Source: Priestia abyssalis
Lineage (GTDB): Bacteria > Bacillota > Bacilli > Bacillales > Bacillaceae_H
Length of the DNA stretch: 64,000 nt
Direction of reading: 5' to 3'
Assembly (NCBI RefSeq): GCF_002019595.1
Contig: NZ_KV917369.1
Span: 4,942,326 to 5,006,325, forward strand
Positions 1 to 8,326 of this stretch are shown here, one piece after another. Position 1 is the stretch's first letter, and the number at the start of each line of letters is the position of its first letter. A model generated the notes under the pieces. It ran no database searches and was not told the DNA's origin. It worked only from the letters and a program-made list of their open reading frames with translations. The position numbers were made by a program, and so were the translations under genes.

Positions 1-33
1 ATTTTTTGGAAACATTATTATTATAGTAAAATT

Positions 34-495
34 TCATGAAAACAGATTAACCATTTTCATGAATAAATAAGCAATTCCAGCACCTATTAACGGGCCAACC
101 GCTACTCCTTTAAACAAAGAAACAGCCAAAATAGTTCCAAAAACAAGGGCAGCTGTAATATGAGGATCTTCGGCTAAAAGCTCCAGTCCATATTTAGCAA
201 CGAGAGCAACTGCAATCCCCGACCCAAGCGCAATCCAAGCATATGAAGATTTCAAAGCCTCCCCCAACTGTTTAAATCCAATTTCTCCGGTTGCAATAGG
301 AACGAGAACAGCGATAGTAATGATGGTAACACCAAGGTTGATTCCTTTGGATTGTAAATAGGGGAACACCTTACCATCCAACCCAATAATCTTTAACACT
401 ATGAGGAATGCGGCTGCTACAATTAGCGATTGATTCTTTGCCACCATTCCGATGGCAAGTAAGACAAGTAAAAACAAAAATGGTTGTGAAATCAT
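34..495 (-). CDS. ytwI: UPF0756 (DUF441) membrane protein YtwI
   Basis: This is a very hydrophobic 153-aa protein with about four membrane segments rich in Gly, Ala, Ile and Val and almost no soluble domain, as in the UPF0756/DUF441 family (B. subtilis YtwI). Its function is not known. An upstream ATG at 504 is possible, but the purine-rich GGAAGG box touches that codon. The same box sits 9 nt before the ATG at 495, so I place the start there. It is divergent from ytvI, the neighbour also found in B. subtilis. The family call rests on recalled sequence character and synteny. Confidence 0.85.
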   Translation of the reverse strand: MISQPFLFLLVLLAIGMVAKNQSLIVAAAFLIVLKIIGLDGKVFPYLQSKGINLGVTIITIAVLVPIATGEIGFKQLGEALKSSYAWIALGSGIAVALVAKYGLELLAEDPHITAALVFGTILAVSLFKGVAVGPLIGAGIAYLFMKMVNLFS

Positions 496-599
496 GCTGC
501 TCATCCTTCCAACTTAAAAATGAATTTATTTCCATATTATTTTCATAAATAAGGAAAAAAGAGTAAAATAAAGTTAACGTTTTTACTGGGGGGATTTTT

Positions 600-1718
600 T
601 TGAACAAGCTATATTTATATCGGTTTGCACGTCTTTTCCTAGTCATCTCTTCCGTTATTTTAGGAGCCTATGCCCTCTATTATGTATCTGCGCTTACATA
701 CCCTTTCATCATTGCTCTCCTAATCGCTTTCATCATGAACCCTGTTGTCAATCTACTTGAAAAAGGAGCACGATTACCAAGATCTCTAGCGGTCATAATT
801 TCGCTTCTTTTCATGCTGGGATTACTGGCGGGATTTGTCACCTTGCTCGTCGTCGAGATTATATCAGGTACCGAATATTTAGCTAAAACCGTCCCGCATC
901 ACCTTGAAGACTTAGCTATCTTCATCGAAAATTTTATCGCAAGTCAACTTATTCCCATCTACAATGATATCCATTCCTTTTTCGACGATTTAGGAGCCAG
1001 TCAACAAGAAACTATTTTAACAAATATACAAAGTATTGGTACAAAAATCACTGAAACGGTAGGAACGTTTATTAAAAATCTTCTTCAAAGCTTTCCTGTT
1101 TTGATTGGTTGGCTGCCTGATGCCGCAACTGTCATCATTTTTTCATTACTGGCCACTTTTTTCATCAGTAAAGATTGGTATCGATTGGGGGCTGCATTCC
1201 AACGTTTTCTTCCTCTCAAAGCCCGCAAAAGCGGTCAAACCGTCTTTTCAGATTTGCGCAAAGCCCTATTCGGATTTCTGCAAGCTCAATTAACGTTAAT
1301 TTCCATTACAACAGTCATTGTTTTAATAGGACTTCTGATTTTACGTGTAGAATATGCAATTACAATCGCAGTAATTATCGGGTTAGTTGACATTCTCCCT
1401 TACTTGGGGACCGGACTAATTTTTATTCCATGGATTATCTACGCCTTTTTTAGTGGAGAGACATCATTTGCTGTTGGCTTATCTGTCCTTTATTCCGTTG
1501 TTGTTGTTCAACGTCAAGTAATGGAACCAAAGATTCTTTCCTCCAGTATTGGACTTGATCCGCTCGCTACTCTCGTTTCTTTATTTGTCGGATTTAAACT
1601 TTTTGGACTACTGGGCTTAATTGCAGGACCCGTCACACTTGTTCTATTAAAAACATTGCATAGTGCACATGTATTCAGGGACCTTTTTGATTTTATCATT
1701 GGTAAAAAAACGGATTAA
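600..1718 (+). CDS. ytvI: AI-2E/PerM-family permease, sporulation membrane protein YtvI
   Basis: The 372-aa protein has the layout of the AI-2E transporter (PerM) family. Two N-terminal membrane segments (about residues 8-65) are followed by a soluble amphipathic region (about 85-170) and then a run of C-terminal membrane segments containing the family stretch DILPYLGTG near residue 265. It starts with TTG at 600, preceded by a strong GGGGGG box 6 nt upstream. The B. subtilis orthologue, YtvI, is annotated as a sporulation integral membrane protein, but its transported substrate is unknown. It stands alone on the plus strand and is followed by a stack of repeats. Confidence 0.88.
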   Translation: MNKLYLYRFARLFLVISSVILGAYALYYVSALTYPFIIALLIAFIMNPVVNLLEKGARLPRSLAVIISLLFMLGLLAGFVTLLVVEIISGTEYLAKTVPHHLEDLAIFIENFIASQLIPIYNDIHSFFDDLGASQQETILTNIQSIGTKITETVGTFIKNLLQSFPVLIGWLPDAATVIIFSLLATFFISKDWYRLGAAFQRFLPLKARKSGQTVFSDLRKALFGFLQAQLTLISITTVIVLIGLLILRVEYAITIAVIIGLVDILPYLGTGLIFIPWIIYAFFSGETSFAVGLSVLYSVVVVQRQVMEPKILSSSIGLDPLATLVSLFVGFKLFGLLGLIAGPVTLVLLKTLHSAHVFRDLFDFIIGKKTD

Positions 1719-1740
1719 AAATCATTTGTATCATACAGTG

Positions 1741-2059
1741 TGTTCAAAAAAGACCGAGAAGTTCAAGGAAGCGCCGTCACGAGCACAAAGGAAAGCTTCT
1801 TACAATTCTTCATCGCACGCAGGAAAAGGGTTCTTCTTTTCCAAGGAACGGAGCGCAAGCTGGTTGCTGCAAAAGCAATCTCCTCGCACGAAGAAAAAGT
1901 GCTTTTCTTTTTCGAGGATATGCTGTTAATACGGGAGTAGCGGAGAGACAAGCTTATGAAGCCGGACTAAGAGCCGCCACGTCAATCGCGCCAACGTCGG
2001 ATCAGTACGTCCTGTACAAGTAATTTCGACAGTCATTTTTCCTGGACTTTTTGAACAAC
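1741..2059. repeat. MITE-like repeat, long copy (TGTTCAAAAA ends)
   Basis: The element starts with TGTTCAAAAA and ends with TTTTTGAACAAC, so the termini are inverted repeats. Its left part (AGACCGAGAAGTTCAAGGAAGCGCC) and right part (ATGCTGTTAATACGNGAGTAGC, then GTCATTTTTCC) match the 146-bp copy at 48873-49018. A roughly 120-bp middle block and a second insert near 1955-2020 are found only here. The 60-90 codon open frames in it show no recognisable protein and are unlikely to be genes. Confidence 0.8.
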
Positions 2060-2061
2060 TT

Positions 2062-2136
2062 CGTAAAAGAAACTTCCATCAGTGGGGATTTTCACGAAGA
2101 TGACCCAAAAGGGCTGTTTTTTGCCTTTTGGGTCAT
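2062..2136 (-). repeat. Composite repeat: GATGGAAGTTTC tail plus GATGACCC hairpin
   Basis: On the minus strand, a 13-bp hairpin (2100-2112 pairing with 2124-2136, arm ATGACCCAAAAGG) is followed by a stretch containing CCCCACTGATGGAAGTTTC. The hairpin arm recurs at 18663-18702 and, in variant form, at 25151-25195. The tail recurs at 23558-23602, 41254-41448, 52481-52526 and 57350-57398. The block lies 16 bp downstream of the fxsA stop codon and could also end fxsA transcripts, although it has no clear T tract. Confidence 0.7.
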
Positions 2137-2151
2137 TCCTCTGTTTCTTTT

Positions 2152-2544
2152 TTACCACCTTTTGATTGTCATGAATCGCCCATTCCGGAAGAAGCGCTGA
2201 AGCCATTTTGCCAATACTGGTTTTACCAGCTTTCTTGTCGGCGGAAACAACAAAAAGAATCCTAATGCATCTGTAATGAACCCGGGAGTTAATAAAACCG
2301 CTCCTCCAAACAGAATGCAAATTCCATCCAGGATCGCTTCACCTGGAAGCTCTCCGTATGATAATTGCTCCCTTGCTTGCATTAAAACAGCAATGCCTTG
2401 TTTTTTAGCCAAATAGGCGCCCAGAATCCCTGTCAAAATAACAAGCAAAAAAGTTGGGAATGGGCCTACGGTTTTACCAGATAATATTAATAACCACATT
2501 TCCATCGCCGGTACAATTATTAATAAAGGAATAAGAACGCGCAT
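2152..2544 (-). CDS. fxsA: FxsA-family membrane protein
   Basis: The 130-aa protein begins with hydrophobic segments (about residues 1-50, including LLIIVPAMEMWLLI) and has the FxsA-type LTGILGAYLAKKQG stretch and the DGICILFGGAVLLTPGFITDALG membrane segment. It ends in a short basic tail. FxsA was named in E. coli as a suppressor of F exclusion of phage T7; its role in Bacillus is unknown. The ATG at 2544 lies 8 nt after AAAGGAG, whereas an upstream TTG at 2550 would be too close to that box. It lies downstream of pyk, as in B. subtilis, but a strong terminator separates them. Confidence 0.88.
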   Translation of the reverse strand: MRVLIPLLIIVPAMEMWLLILSGKTVGPFPTFLLVILTGILGAYLAKKQGIAVLMQAREQLSYGELPGEAILDGICILFGGAVLLTPGFITDALGFFLLFPPTRKLVKPVLAKWLQRFFRNGRFMTIKRW

Positions 2545-2743
2545 GAGCAAATCTCCTTTTCATAAAATAAACGAATTATTCATTAAGTATAAGGCTGTAT
2601 TCCAGTTAAGTGTTAATTTTTAATTCTGATCCTTGCAAAATGAATATTCCTTACAAGCGAAATCAAAAATAGCAACTCTCAACACCCTCACTAAACAAGG
2701 CCTGTCATAAATAATCATACTCAAGAACCTGAAGTTAATGTAC

Positions 2744-2784
2744 AAAAACGCCCGAAGATTTATGGTTCATAAATCTTCGGGCGT
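2744..2784 (-). terminator. Rho-independent terminator after pyk
   Basis: A perfect 16-bp stem (2748-2763 with 2769-2784, arm ACGCCCGAAGATTTAT) with a 5-nt loop is followed on the minus strand by a short T run. It lies about 80 bp past the pyk stop codon. The plus side also has GTTTTGTTTT, so it may work in both directions. Confidence 0.88.
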
Positions 2785-2862
2785 TTTGTTTTATTCCGCC
2801 TTAATGGACAAATAAGGCTACATCTTAAAATGGAAAGCTATTTTAAGAATAGAATTTAGATA

Positions 2863-4623
2863 CTACAGAACGCTTGCATGCCCTTCATAAATCATGCCTT
2901 GCGTCGCGTCAACTGTAATTTCTTGACCATCTGTAAGGAGGGTTGTTGCGTTTTCAACGCCTACGATGACAGGCACACCTAAGCTTAGGCCAACCACTGC
3001 AGCGTGGCTCGTCAAGCCGCCTTCTTCTGTAATGATAGCTGCTACCTTTTCAAGAGCTCCCATCATATCACGGTCTGTAGCGTTCGTTACAAGAATCGTT
3101 CCGTCTGTCACTTTCTGTGTCGCTTCTGCTGCACTTTTAGCAACTACCACTTTACCGAATGCCGACTTACGGCCGATGCCTTGCCCTTTAGCCAATACAT
3201 CGCCAACAACATGAATTTTCATTAAGTTAGTCGAACCAGCTTCTCCCACTGGAACACCCGCTGTAATCACCACAACATCACCATGTGAGATAATGCCGGT
3301 TGAAAGGGCTGATTGAACAGAGTTATCCAGCATTTCATCGATTGAAGAAGCATTTTGGCCGCTGACAGAATGGACACCCCAAACAAGGGATAAGCGGCGA
3401 GAAGCAGCTTCGTTTGCAGCTACTGCGATGATTGGCGCCTTCGGACGATATTTTGAAATCATTTTTGCTGTATAACCGCTCTCAGTCGGTGCAAGAATAG
3501 CTGCTACACCTAGGTTTAACGCAGTATGAGCAACCGATTGTCCAATTGCATCCGTCACCGTACAACCGATTTGCTTATTGCGTTTTGATAAAATTTCACG
3601 ATAATCCAACGCTTGCTCCGCACGAGAAGCGATAGAGTGCATCGTTTTTACTGCTTCCACAGGGTAAGATCCTGCAGCTGTTTCACCAGATAACATGATG
3701 GCATCTGTGCCGTCAAAAATCGCATTGGCTACGTCACTTGCCTCCGCGCGTGTTGGACGAGGGTTGCGCTGCATAGAATCCAGCATTTGAGTTGCCGTAA
3801 TAACGGGCTTCCCAAGAGCATTACATTTTTTAATCAATGATTTTTGTACAAGCGGCACTTCTTCAGCTGGAATTTCCACCCCTAAGTCACCGCGAGCCAC
3901 CATTAATCCATCTGACACTTCTAAAATCTCATCGATGTTGTCGACACCTTCTTGGTTTTCGATTTTAGGGATGATATGGATATGGCCTGCATTATGCTCT
4001 TCTAATAACTGGCGAATTTCCAATACATCAGATGCACGTCTTACGAACGATGCCGCGATGAAATCAACGCCCTGCTCGATACCGAATACGATATCCTGCG
4101 CATCCTTTTCTGTCATACCAGGCAAGTTTACACTCACGCCAGGAACATTTACACCTTTTTTATTCTTTAAAGTTCCAGGATTCAACACTTTTGTTGTAAT
4201 TTCTTTTGTTTCTTTATTGACACGAAGGACTTCCAAACCAATTAAACCGTCATCAAGCAAAATTTTAGAACCAGCTTCTACATCATCAATTAAGCCTGGA
4301 TAAGTAATAGAGAATTTTTGAGCCGTTCCGGTTACTTCCTCCATAGAAACGATTACTTCAGAACCTTCTACTAGTTCAACCGCTCCGTTTTCCATGTTAT
4401 TAGTACGGATTTCCGGTCCTTTTGTATCTAATAAGATTGCAACAGTTTTATTTGCTTTCTTAGCCGCTTCACGGATGTTGCGGATACGGTTGCCATGCTC
4501 TTCAAAATCCCCATGTGAAAAGTTAAGACGGCACACGTTTAATCCTGCGTTCATCAGTTCAACTAACTTTTCGACAGTCTCACTCGCAGGACCGATTGTA
4601 CAAACGATTTTTGTTTTACGCAT
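2863..4623 (-). CDS. pyk: Pyruvate kinase with C-terminal PEP-utilizer domain
   Basis: The enzyme converts phosphoenolpyruvate and ADP to pyruvate and ATP in the last step of glycolysis, in the cytosol. The 586-aa chain opens with RKTKIVCTIGPAS, carries the active-site signature IIPKIENQEG with the catalytic Lys near 220, MVARGDLGVEIP near 240 and ATQMLDSM near 276. The extra C-terminal domain typical of Bacillus and Geobacillus enzymes is present, with a PEP-utilizer TSHAAVVG motif near 537. It lies 35 bp downstream of pfkA, so the two are almost certainly co-transcribed, as in B. subtilis. Confidence 0.98.
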   Translation of the reverse strand: MRKTKIVCTIGPASETVEKLVELMNAGLNVCRLNFSHGDFEEHGNRIRNIREAAKKANKTVAILLDTKGPEIRTNNMENGAVELVEGSEVIVSMEEVTGTAQKFSITYPGLIDDVEAGSKILLDDGLIGLEVLRVNKETKEITTKVLNPGTLKNKKGVNVPGVSVNLPGMTEKDAQDIVFGIEQGVDFIAASFVRRASDVLEIRQLLEEHNAGHIHIIPKIENQEGVDNIDEILEVSDGLMVARGDLGVEIPAEEVPLVQKSLIKKCNALGKPVITATQMLDSMQRNPRPTRAEASDVANAIFDGTDAIMLSGETAAGSYPVEAVKTMHSIASRAEQALDYREILSKRNKQIGCTVTDAIGQSVAHTALNLGVAAILAPTESGYTAKMISKYRPKAPIIAVAANEAASRRLSLVWGVHSVSGQNASSIDEMLDNSVQSALSTGIISHGDVVVITAGVPVGEAGSTNLMKIHVVGDVLAKGQGIGRKSAFGKVVVAKSAAEATQKVTDGTILVTNATDRDMMGALEKVAAIITEEGGLTSHAAVVGLSLGVPVIVGVENATTLLTDGQEITVDATQGMIYEGHASVL

Positions 4624-4658
4624 TCCCTTATATCCTCCTCGAACTTATTCCATTTGCG

Positions 4659-5618
4659 TTAAATTGATAATTCCTGAGAAAGCTTGTACATTGAATGATC
4701 AATGTCATGTTTATGTTCTAAAATTTCAAGAATGTCATGATCAACGAGTTCATTATTCTGAATGCCCACACAACGACCGCCTTTTCCATCTAGCAATAAT
4801 TCTACTGCTCTTGCCCCTAAGCGGCTCGCAAGTACACGATCAGCTGCCGTTGGTGAACCTCCGCGTTGGATATGGCCAAGTACACTTACACGTGTTTCCA
4901 ACCCGGTCTGCTCTTCAATCCTCTTACCAAACTCTACCCCGCTTCCTACACCTTCCGCTACCACGATAATACTATGTTTCTTACCACGGTCCGTTCCGCG
5001 TTTTAAGCGAGCAATAATATCTTCCATGTCATAGTCCGCTTCTGGAACTAAAATCGTCTCAGCTCCGCCAGCCAAGCCCGCCCATAAGGCGATATCGCCG
5101 GCATGTCTGCCCATTACTTCAATGACATATGTACGATCATGAGACGTAGCCGTATCACGAATTTTATCAATAGCATCAATAACTGTATTTAAAGCTGTGT
5201 CAAATCCAATGGTAAAGTCCGTACCTGGAATATCGTTATCAATAGTACCAGGAACACCTACGCACGGAAAGCCATGTTCTGTTAGCTTTTTGGCTCCCAT
5301 ATAAGAACCGTCGCCTCCAATGACAACTAGTCCTTCAATCCCATGTTTTTTTAATTGCTCAATCCCTTTTTGTTGTCCTTCAAGCGTTCTAAACTCTGGG
5401 CATCGAGCTGAATAAAGCTTCGTACCGCCGCGGTGAATAATATCACCTACGTCACCTACTTCAAGCTTCTGAATATTCCCTGCAATTAAACCGGAATACC
5501 CATTATAAACTCCATAAACTTCCAGATCATGATAAATTGCTTTACGAACAACTGCACGAATAGCGGCATTCATTCCGGGTGAATCTCCGCCACTTGTCAA
5601 AACACCAATTCTTTTCAT
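4659..5618 (-). CDS. pfkA: 6-phosphofructokinase
   Basis: This is ATP-dependent phosphofructokinase, which makes fructose 1,6-bisphosphate. It carries GVLTSGGDSPGMNAAI at the N-terminus, GGDGSYMGA near residue 102 and the catalytic TIDND motif near 125. The open frame extends 41 codons further upstream, but the ATG at 5618 gives the normal family length of 319 aa and lies 9 nt after GAGGTG, so that start is chosen. It is the first gene of a pfkA-pyk pair. A hairpin terminator upstream insulates it from accA. Confidence 0.98.
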   Translation of the reverse strand: MKRIGVLTSGGDSPGMNAAIRAVVRKAIYHDLEVYGVYNGYSGLIAGNIQKLEVGDVGDIIHRGGTKLYSARCPEFRTLEGQQKGIEQLKKHGIEGLVVIGGDGSYMGAKKLTEHGFPCVGVPGTIDNDIPGTDFTIGFDTALNTVIDAIDKIRDTATSHDRTYVIEVMGRHAGDIALWAGLAGGAETILVPEADYDMEDIIARLKRGTDRGKKHSIIVVAEGVGSGVEFGKRIEEQTGLETRVSVLGHIQRGGSPTAADRVLASRLGARAVELLLDGKGGRCVGIQNNELVDHDILEILEHKHDIDHSMYKLSQELSI

Positions 5619-5707
5619 GTCTCTTTTCACCTCATTGCGCTTTAACTGTCTATAAAATACCATGAAGAATCTTTGAACACAATAGAGAAGGATAATTACT
5701 GAAACAG

Positions 5708-5743
5708 AAAAACGCGCATCCCGTATTTTATCAGGATGCACGC
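5708..5743 (-). terminator. Terminator after accA
   Basis: An imperfect stem (5733-5743 with 5713-5722, core GCATCC/GGATGC) is followed on the minus strand by TTTTT. It starts 5 bp past the accA stop and separates the acc operon from pfkA. Confidence 0.75.
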
Positions 5744-5747
5744 TTCC

Positions 5748-6725
5748 TTATTTTATCCCTATGGTATCGTTTTCAAACGAAAATTGTCCGATTTTTTTGT
5801 ATTTTAAATAACGATGTTCAACTAGCTCTTCCGCTGTCATTTTTTTCAATTCCAGCAAAGATTGTTTTAAGATTTCGTCAATCAGCTCTGCTTGTCTGCG
5901 TACATCACGATGTGCCCCGCCTTTTACTTCCGGGACGACTTCGTCTACGATATCCATTGCTTTTAAATCAGGCGCTGTAATTTTCATCGTTTCAGCCGCT
6001 TGTTTGGCAAGCCCAGCATCCTTCCATAGGAGGGCCGCTGCGCCTTCAGGAGAAATAACGGAGTAAGTGGAATTTTCCAGCATATGAAGATGGTTTCCTA
6101 CGCCAAGAGCCAATGCGCCGCCGCTTCCTCCTTCACCGATGACAATACAAATAACAGGAACACCTAAACCAGCCATCTCAAATAGATTTTTAGCAATGGC
6201 TTCACTTTGTCCGCGTTCTTCTGCTGCTTTTCCTGGGTATGCTCCTTTTGTATCAATAAAGCAAATAATAGGTCTTGAGAATTTCTCTGCTTGCTTCATG
6301 AGCCTAAGTGCTTTTCGATATCCTTCTGGGTGCGGCATCCCAAAATTACGTTTGATGTTTTCTTTCGTATCTTTACCGCGTTGATGTCCAATGACTGTTA
6401 CTGATAATCCGCGGTATTTGGCGATACCGCCGACAATGGCCTCGTCATCACCGTAATAACGATCACCATGGCACTCAAAAAAGTCTGTGAATAAATGAGA
6501 GATGTAATCCAGTGTTGTGGGACGCTCTGGATGACGGGCAATTTGTACGCGGTCCCACGGCTTCAAATTCTCATAAATATCCTTTTCAACGCGCTCTAAA
6601 CGAGATTCCAATTTTTCAATTTCACTGGTCAAATCCACATCCGTGTTTTTAGCAAACTCTTTTAATTCGTTGATTTTATTCTTTAACTCCACTACGGGAC
6701 GCTCAAATTCTAATTCTCCTACCAC
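5748..6725 (-). CDS. accA: Acetyl-CoA carboxylase carboxyltransferase subunit alpha
   Basis: With AccD this protein forms the carboxyltransferase that moves CO2 from biotin to acetyl-CoA, giving malonyl-CoA for fatty acid synthesis. The 325 aa match the Bacillus family length. The crotonase-fold core has VTVIGHQRGKDTKEN, CFIDTKGAYPGKAAEERG and the oxyanion-hole stretch VIGEGGSGGALALGVG. The start overlaps the accD stop by 7 bp, so the two are translationally coupled. It is the last gene of the malic enzyme-regulator-accD-accA operon. Confidence 0.98.
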   Translation of the reverse strand: MVGELEFERPVVELKNKINELKEFAKNTDVDLTSEIEKLESRLERVEKDIYENLKPWDRVQIARHPERPTTLDYISHLFTDFFECHGDRYYGDDEAIVGGIAKYRGLSVTVIGHQRGKDTKENIKRNFGMPHPEGYRKALRLMKQAEKFSRPIICFIDTKGAYPGKAAEERGQSEAIAKNLFEMAGLGVPVICIVIGEGGSGGALALGVGNHLHMLENSTYSVISPEGAAALLWKDAGLAKQAAETMKITAPDLKAMDIVDEVVPEVKGGAHRDVRRQAELIDEILKQSLLELKKMTAEELVEHRYLKYKKIGQFSFENDTIGIK

Positions 6726-7582
6726 TCTAGTTCACCTCCATTTACATGGATATCAAGAATATTAATCAGTTTTTCTTTTAACTGATGACGATGAATGACA
6801 TCATCTAATTGGCCATGCTTTAATAAAAATTCAGCCGTCTGGAAATCTTCCGGCAACTCTTCACGAATCGTTTGCTCAATAATTCTTCGGCCGGCAAATC
6901 CAATTAAAGCTCCAGGCTCGGCAAAATTATAATCTCCAAGTGAGGCAAAACTTGCCGATACCCCTCCTGTCGTCGGGTGTGTCATAACTGAAATAATGAG
7001 CCCGCCTTGGTCACTGAACCGTTTTAAAGCCGCACTCGTTTTGGCCATTTGCATAAGGCTCAAAACTCCTTCTTGCATTCTCGCGCCGCCGGATGCTGTA
7101 AAAATAATAAACGGAACTTGAAGTTCCATTGCTTTTTCTACTGCCCTCGCAATCTTCTCTCCGACAACAGACCCCATGCTCCCCATTCGAAAACGGGCAT
7201 CCATGATGGCCAGTACAACCTTCATGTCCTGCACGAGAGCTTCTCCTGTCACGATTGCTTCATTTAAATCCGTCTTCTCCCGGTCTTTCTCTAACTTCTC
7301 TTCATAATCAGGAAATTGCAGAGGGTTTTGGGATACAAGCTTTTCATCATACTCTATGAACGTGCCAGGATCAATAAGACTTTCAATTCTCTCGTGAGCT
7401 GTCATGGGATGATGATGCTGGCAATTTAGACATACTCTCAAGTTTTTCGCTAACTCTTTCGTATACATGATTTTTTTACAGTTTTGGCATTTGGTCATAA
7501 TGCCTTCTGGTACATCTTGTTTTGGGTGCTCTGACGGAACAGATGCATACTTTTTCTTTTTAGCAAACAAATCTCTTAACAA
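6719..7582 (-). CDS. accD: Acetyl-CoA carboxylase carboxyltransferase subunit beta
   Basis: This is the zinc-binding carboxyltransferase partner of AccA. The 287-aa chain has a four-cysteine zinc ribbon (Cys32, Cys35, Cys51, Cys54). The catalytic crotonase-like domain follows, with FTASGGARMQEG and THPTTGGVSASFASLGD. It lies downstream of the GntR-type regulator gene with a 94-bp gap and overlaps accA by 7 bp, giving an accDA order. Confidence 0.98.
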   Translation of the reverse strand: MLRDLFAKKKKYASVPSEHPKQDVPEGIMTKCQNCKKIMYTKELAKNLRVCLNCQHHHPMTAHERIESLIDPGTFIEYDEKLVSQNPLQFPDYEEKLEKDREKTDLNEAIVTGEALVQDMKVVLAIMDARFRMGSMGSVVGEKIARAVEKAMELQVPFIIFTASGGARMQEGVLSLMQMAKTSAALKRFSDQGGLIISVMTHPTTGGVSASFASLGDYNFAEPGALIGFAGRRIIEQTIREELPEDFQTAEFLLKHGQLDDVIHRHQLKEKLINILDIHVNGGELEW

Positions 7583-7676
7583 GCTGTAACCTCCCCTTTT
7601 CTAAAGCTTCTGTGCTTGGACAGCTAAGAAACCCTTACTTTTCAGAACCTATCGGGTACTCCTAAAGACAAGTTGC

Positions 7677-8321
7677 CTATTCGACATTTTCCGTCTTAAT
7701 CAATGCCTCGTAGTACTCTCGGTGTATAGTTAAAGCAACCTGCTCATTTCGATCCACAATTGCTTTAAACAACTTCTTTATCATTCCTTCTCCATTTATT
7801 GGATATTTATGTTCAAACGTTTTAAAATAACCGTCCACCACTCTCCAAATTCGCAGCAATAAACGGTTGTCAATATATTGGAATAACTCTTTTACTATAT
7901 ATTCATTATAATCCGATTCTGTTGTCATCCTCGTTTGTAACTGCTGAAGTTGTAAATCTGTCAATCTATAAAAGGCAATTTTTAAAACAATTTGTTCAAT
8001 CCAAAATTTTGTTTCGATTAAATCTTTTTTGGCCTTACTATCTTGAAGGAGAAAAGTAGCCAGCAGCTCGATAAGCTGGTGCTCGCCAATTTCTTTTATG
8101 AATGTTCCTTCTCCTCGTCTTGTTTCAATAATGCCCAGCAGCTCGATTGCCCTTAAAGCTTCTCTTACAGAGGAGCGGCCTACATTTAACCGCTCGGACA
8201 ACTCCCTCTCAGAAGGAATTTTATCTCCCGTTTTAAGCCTGTCAATTTCCATCATCTTGCGGATTTGATTTAAAATTTCTACATATACCTTTGATTTCTC
8301 GCCAGTCAATGATTTCCTCAC
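7677..8321 (-). CDS. FadR-subfamily GntR transcription regulator
   Basis: The 214-aa protein has an N-terminal winged helix (about residues 10-75) with the GntR signature PSERELSERLNVGRSSVREALR and the wing RRGEGTFI. The rest is a helical FCD-like ligand domain, rather divergent. The GTG at 8321 is 5 bp from the malic enzyme stop; a TTG four codons later has better RBS spacing from GTGAGG, so the start is uncertain. Lying between malic enzyme and accDA, it probably controls them. A TGGTCAGACCA palindrome at the operon promoter fits a FadR-type protein. Its ligand is unknown; an acyl-CoA or organic acid is a guess. Confidence 0.85.
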   Translation of the reverse strand: MRKSLTGEKSKVYVEILNQIRKMMEIDRLKTGDKIPSERELSERLNVGRSSVREALRAIELLGIIETRRGEGTFIKEIGEHQLIELLATFLLQDSKAKKDLIETKFWIEQIVLKIAFYRLTDLQLQQLQTRMTTESDYNEYIVKELFQYIDNRLLLRIWRVVDGYFKTFEHKYPINGEGMIKKLFKAIVDRNEQVALTIHREYYEALIKTENVE

Positions 8322-8326
8322 TCACT

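Noticed and set aside
1663..1951. Open frames of 62-88 codons in the region after ytvI
   Set aside because: They lie in the MITE-like repeat, overlap each other on both strands and lack RBS and known domains.
4394..4969. 191-codon plus-strand frame crossing pyk and pfkA
   Set aside because: It is antisense to two clear genes, low in known motifs and without RBS.
5619..5741. 41-codon extension of PfkA
   Set aside because: Known PfkA proteins are about 319 aa and start MKRIGVLTSGG; a good RBS lies before the ATG at 5618.
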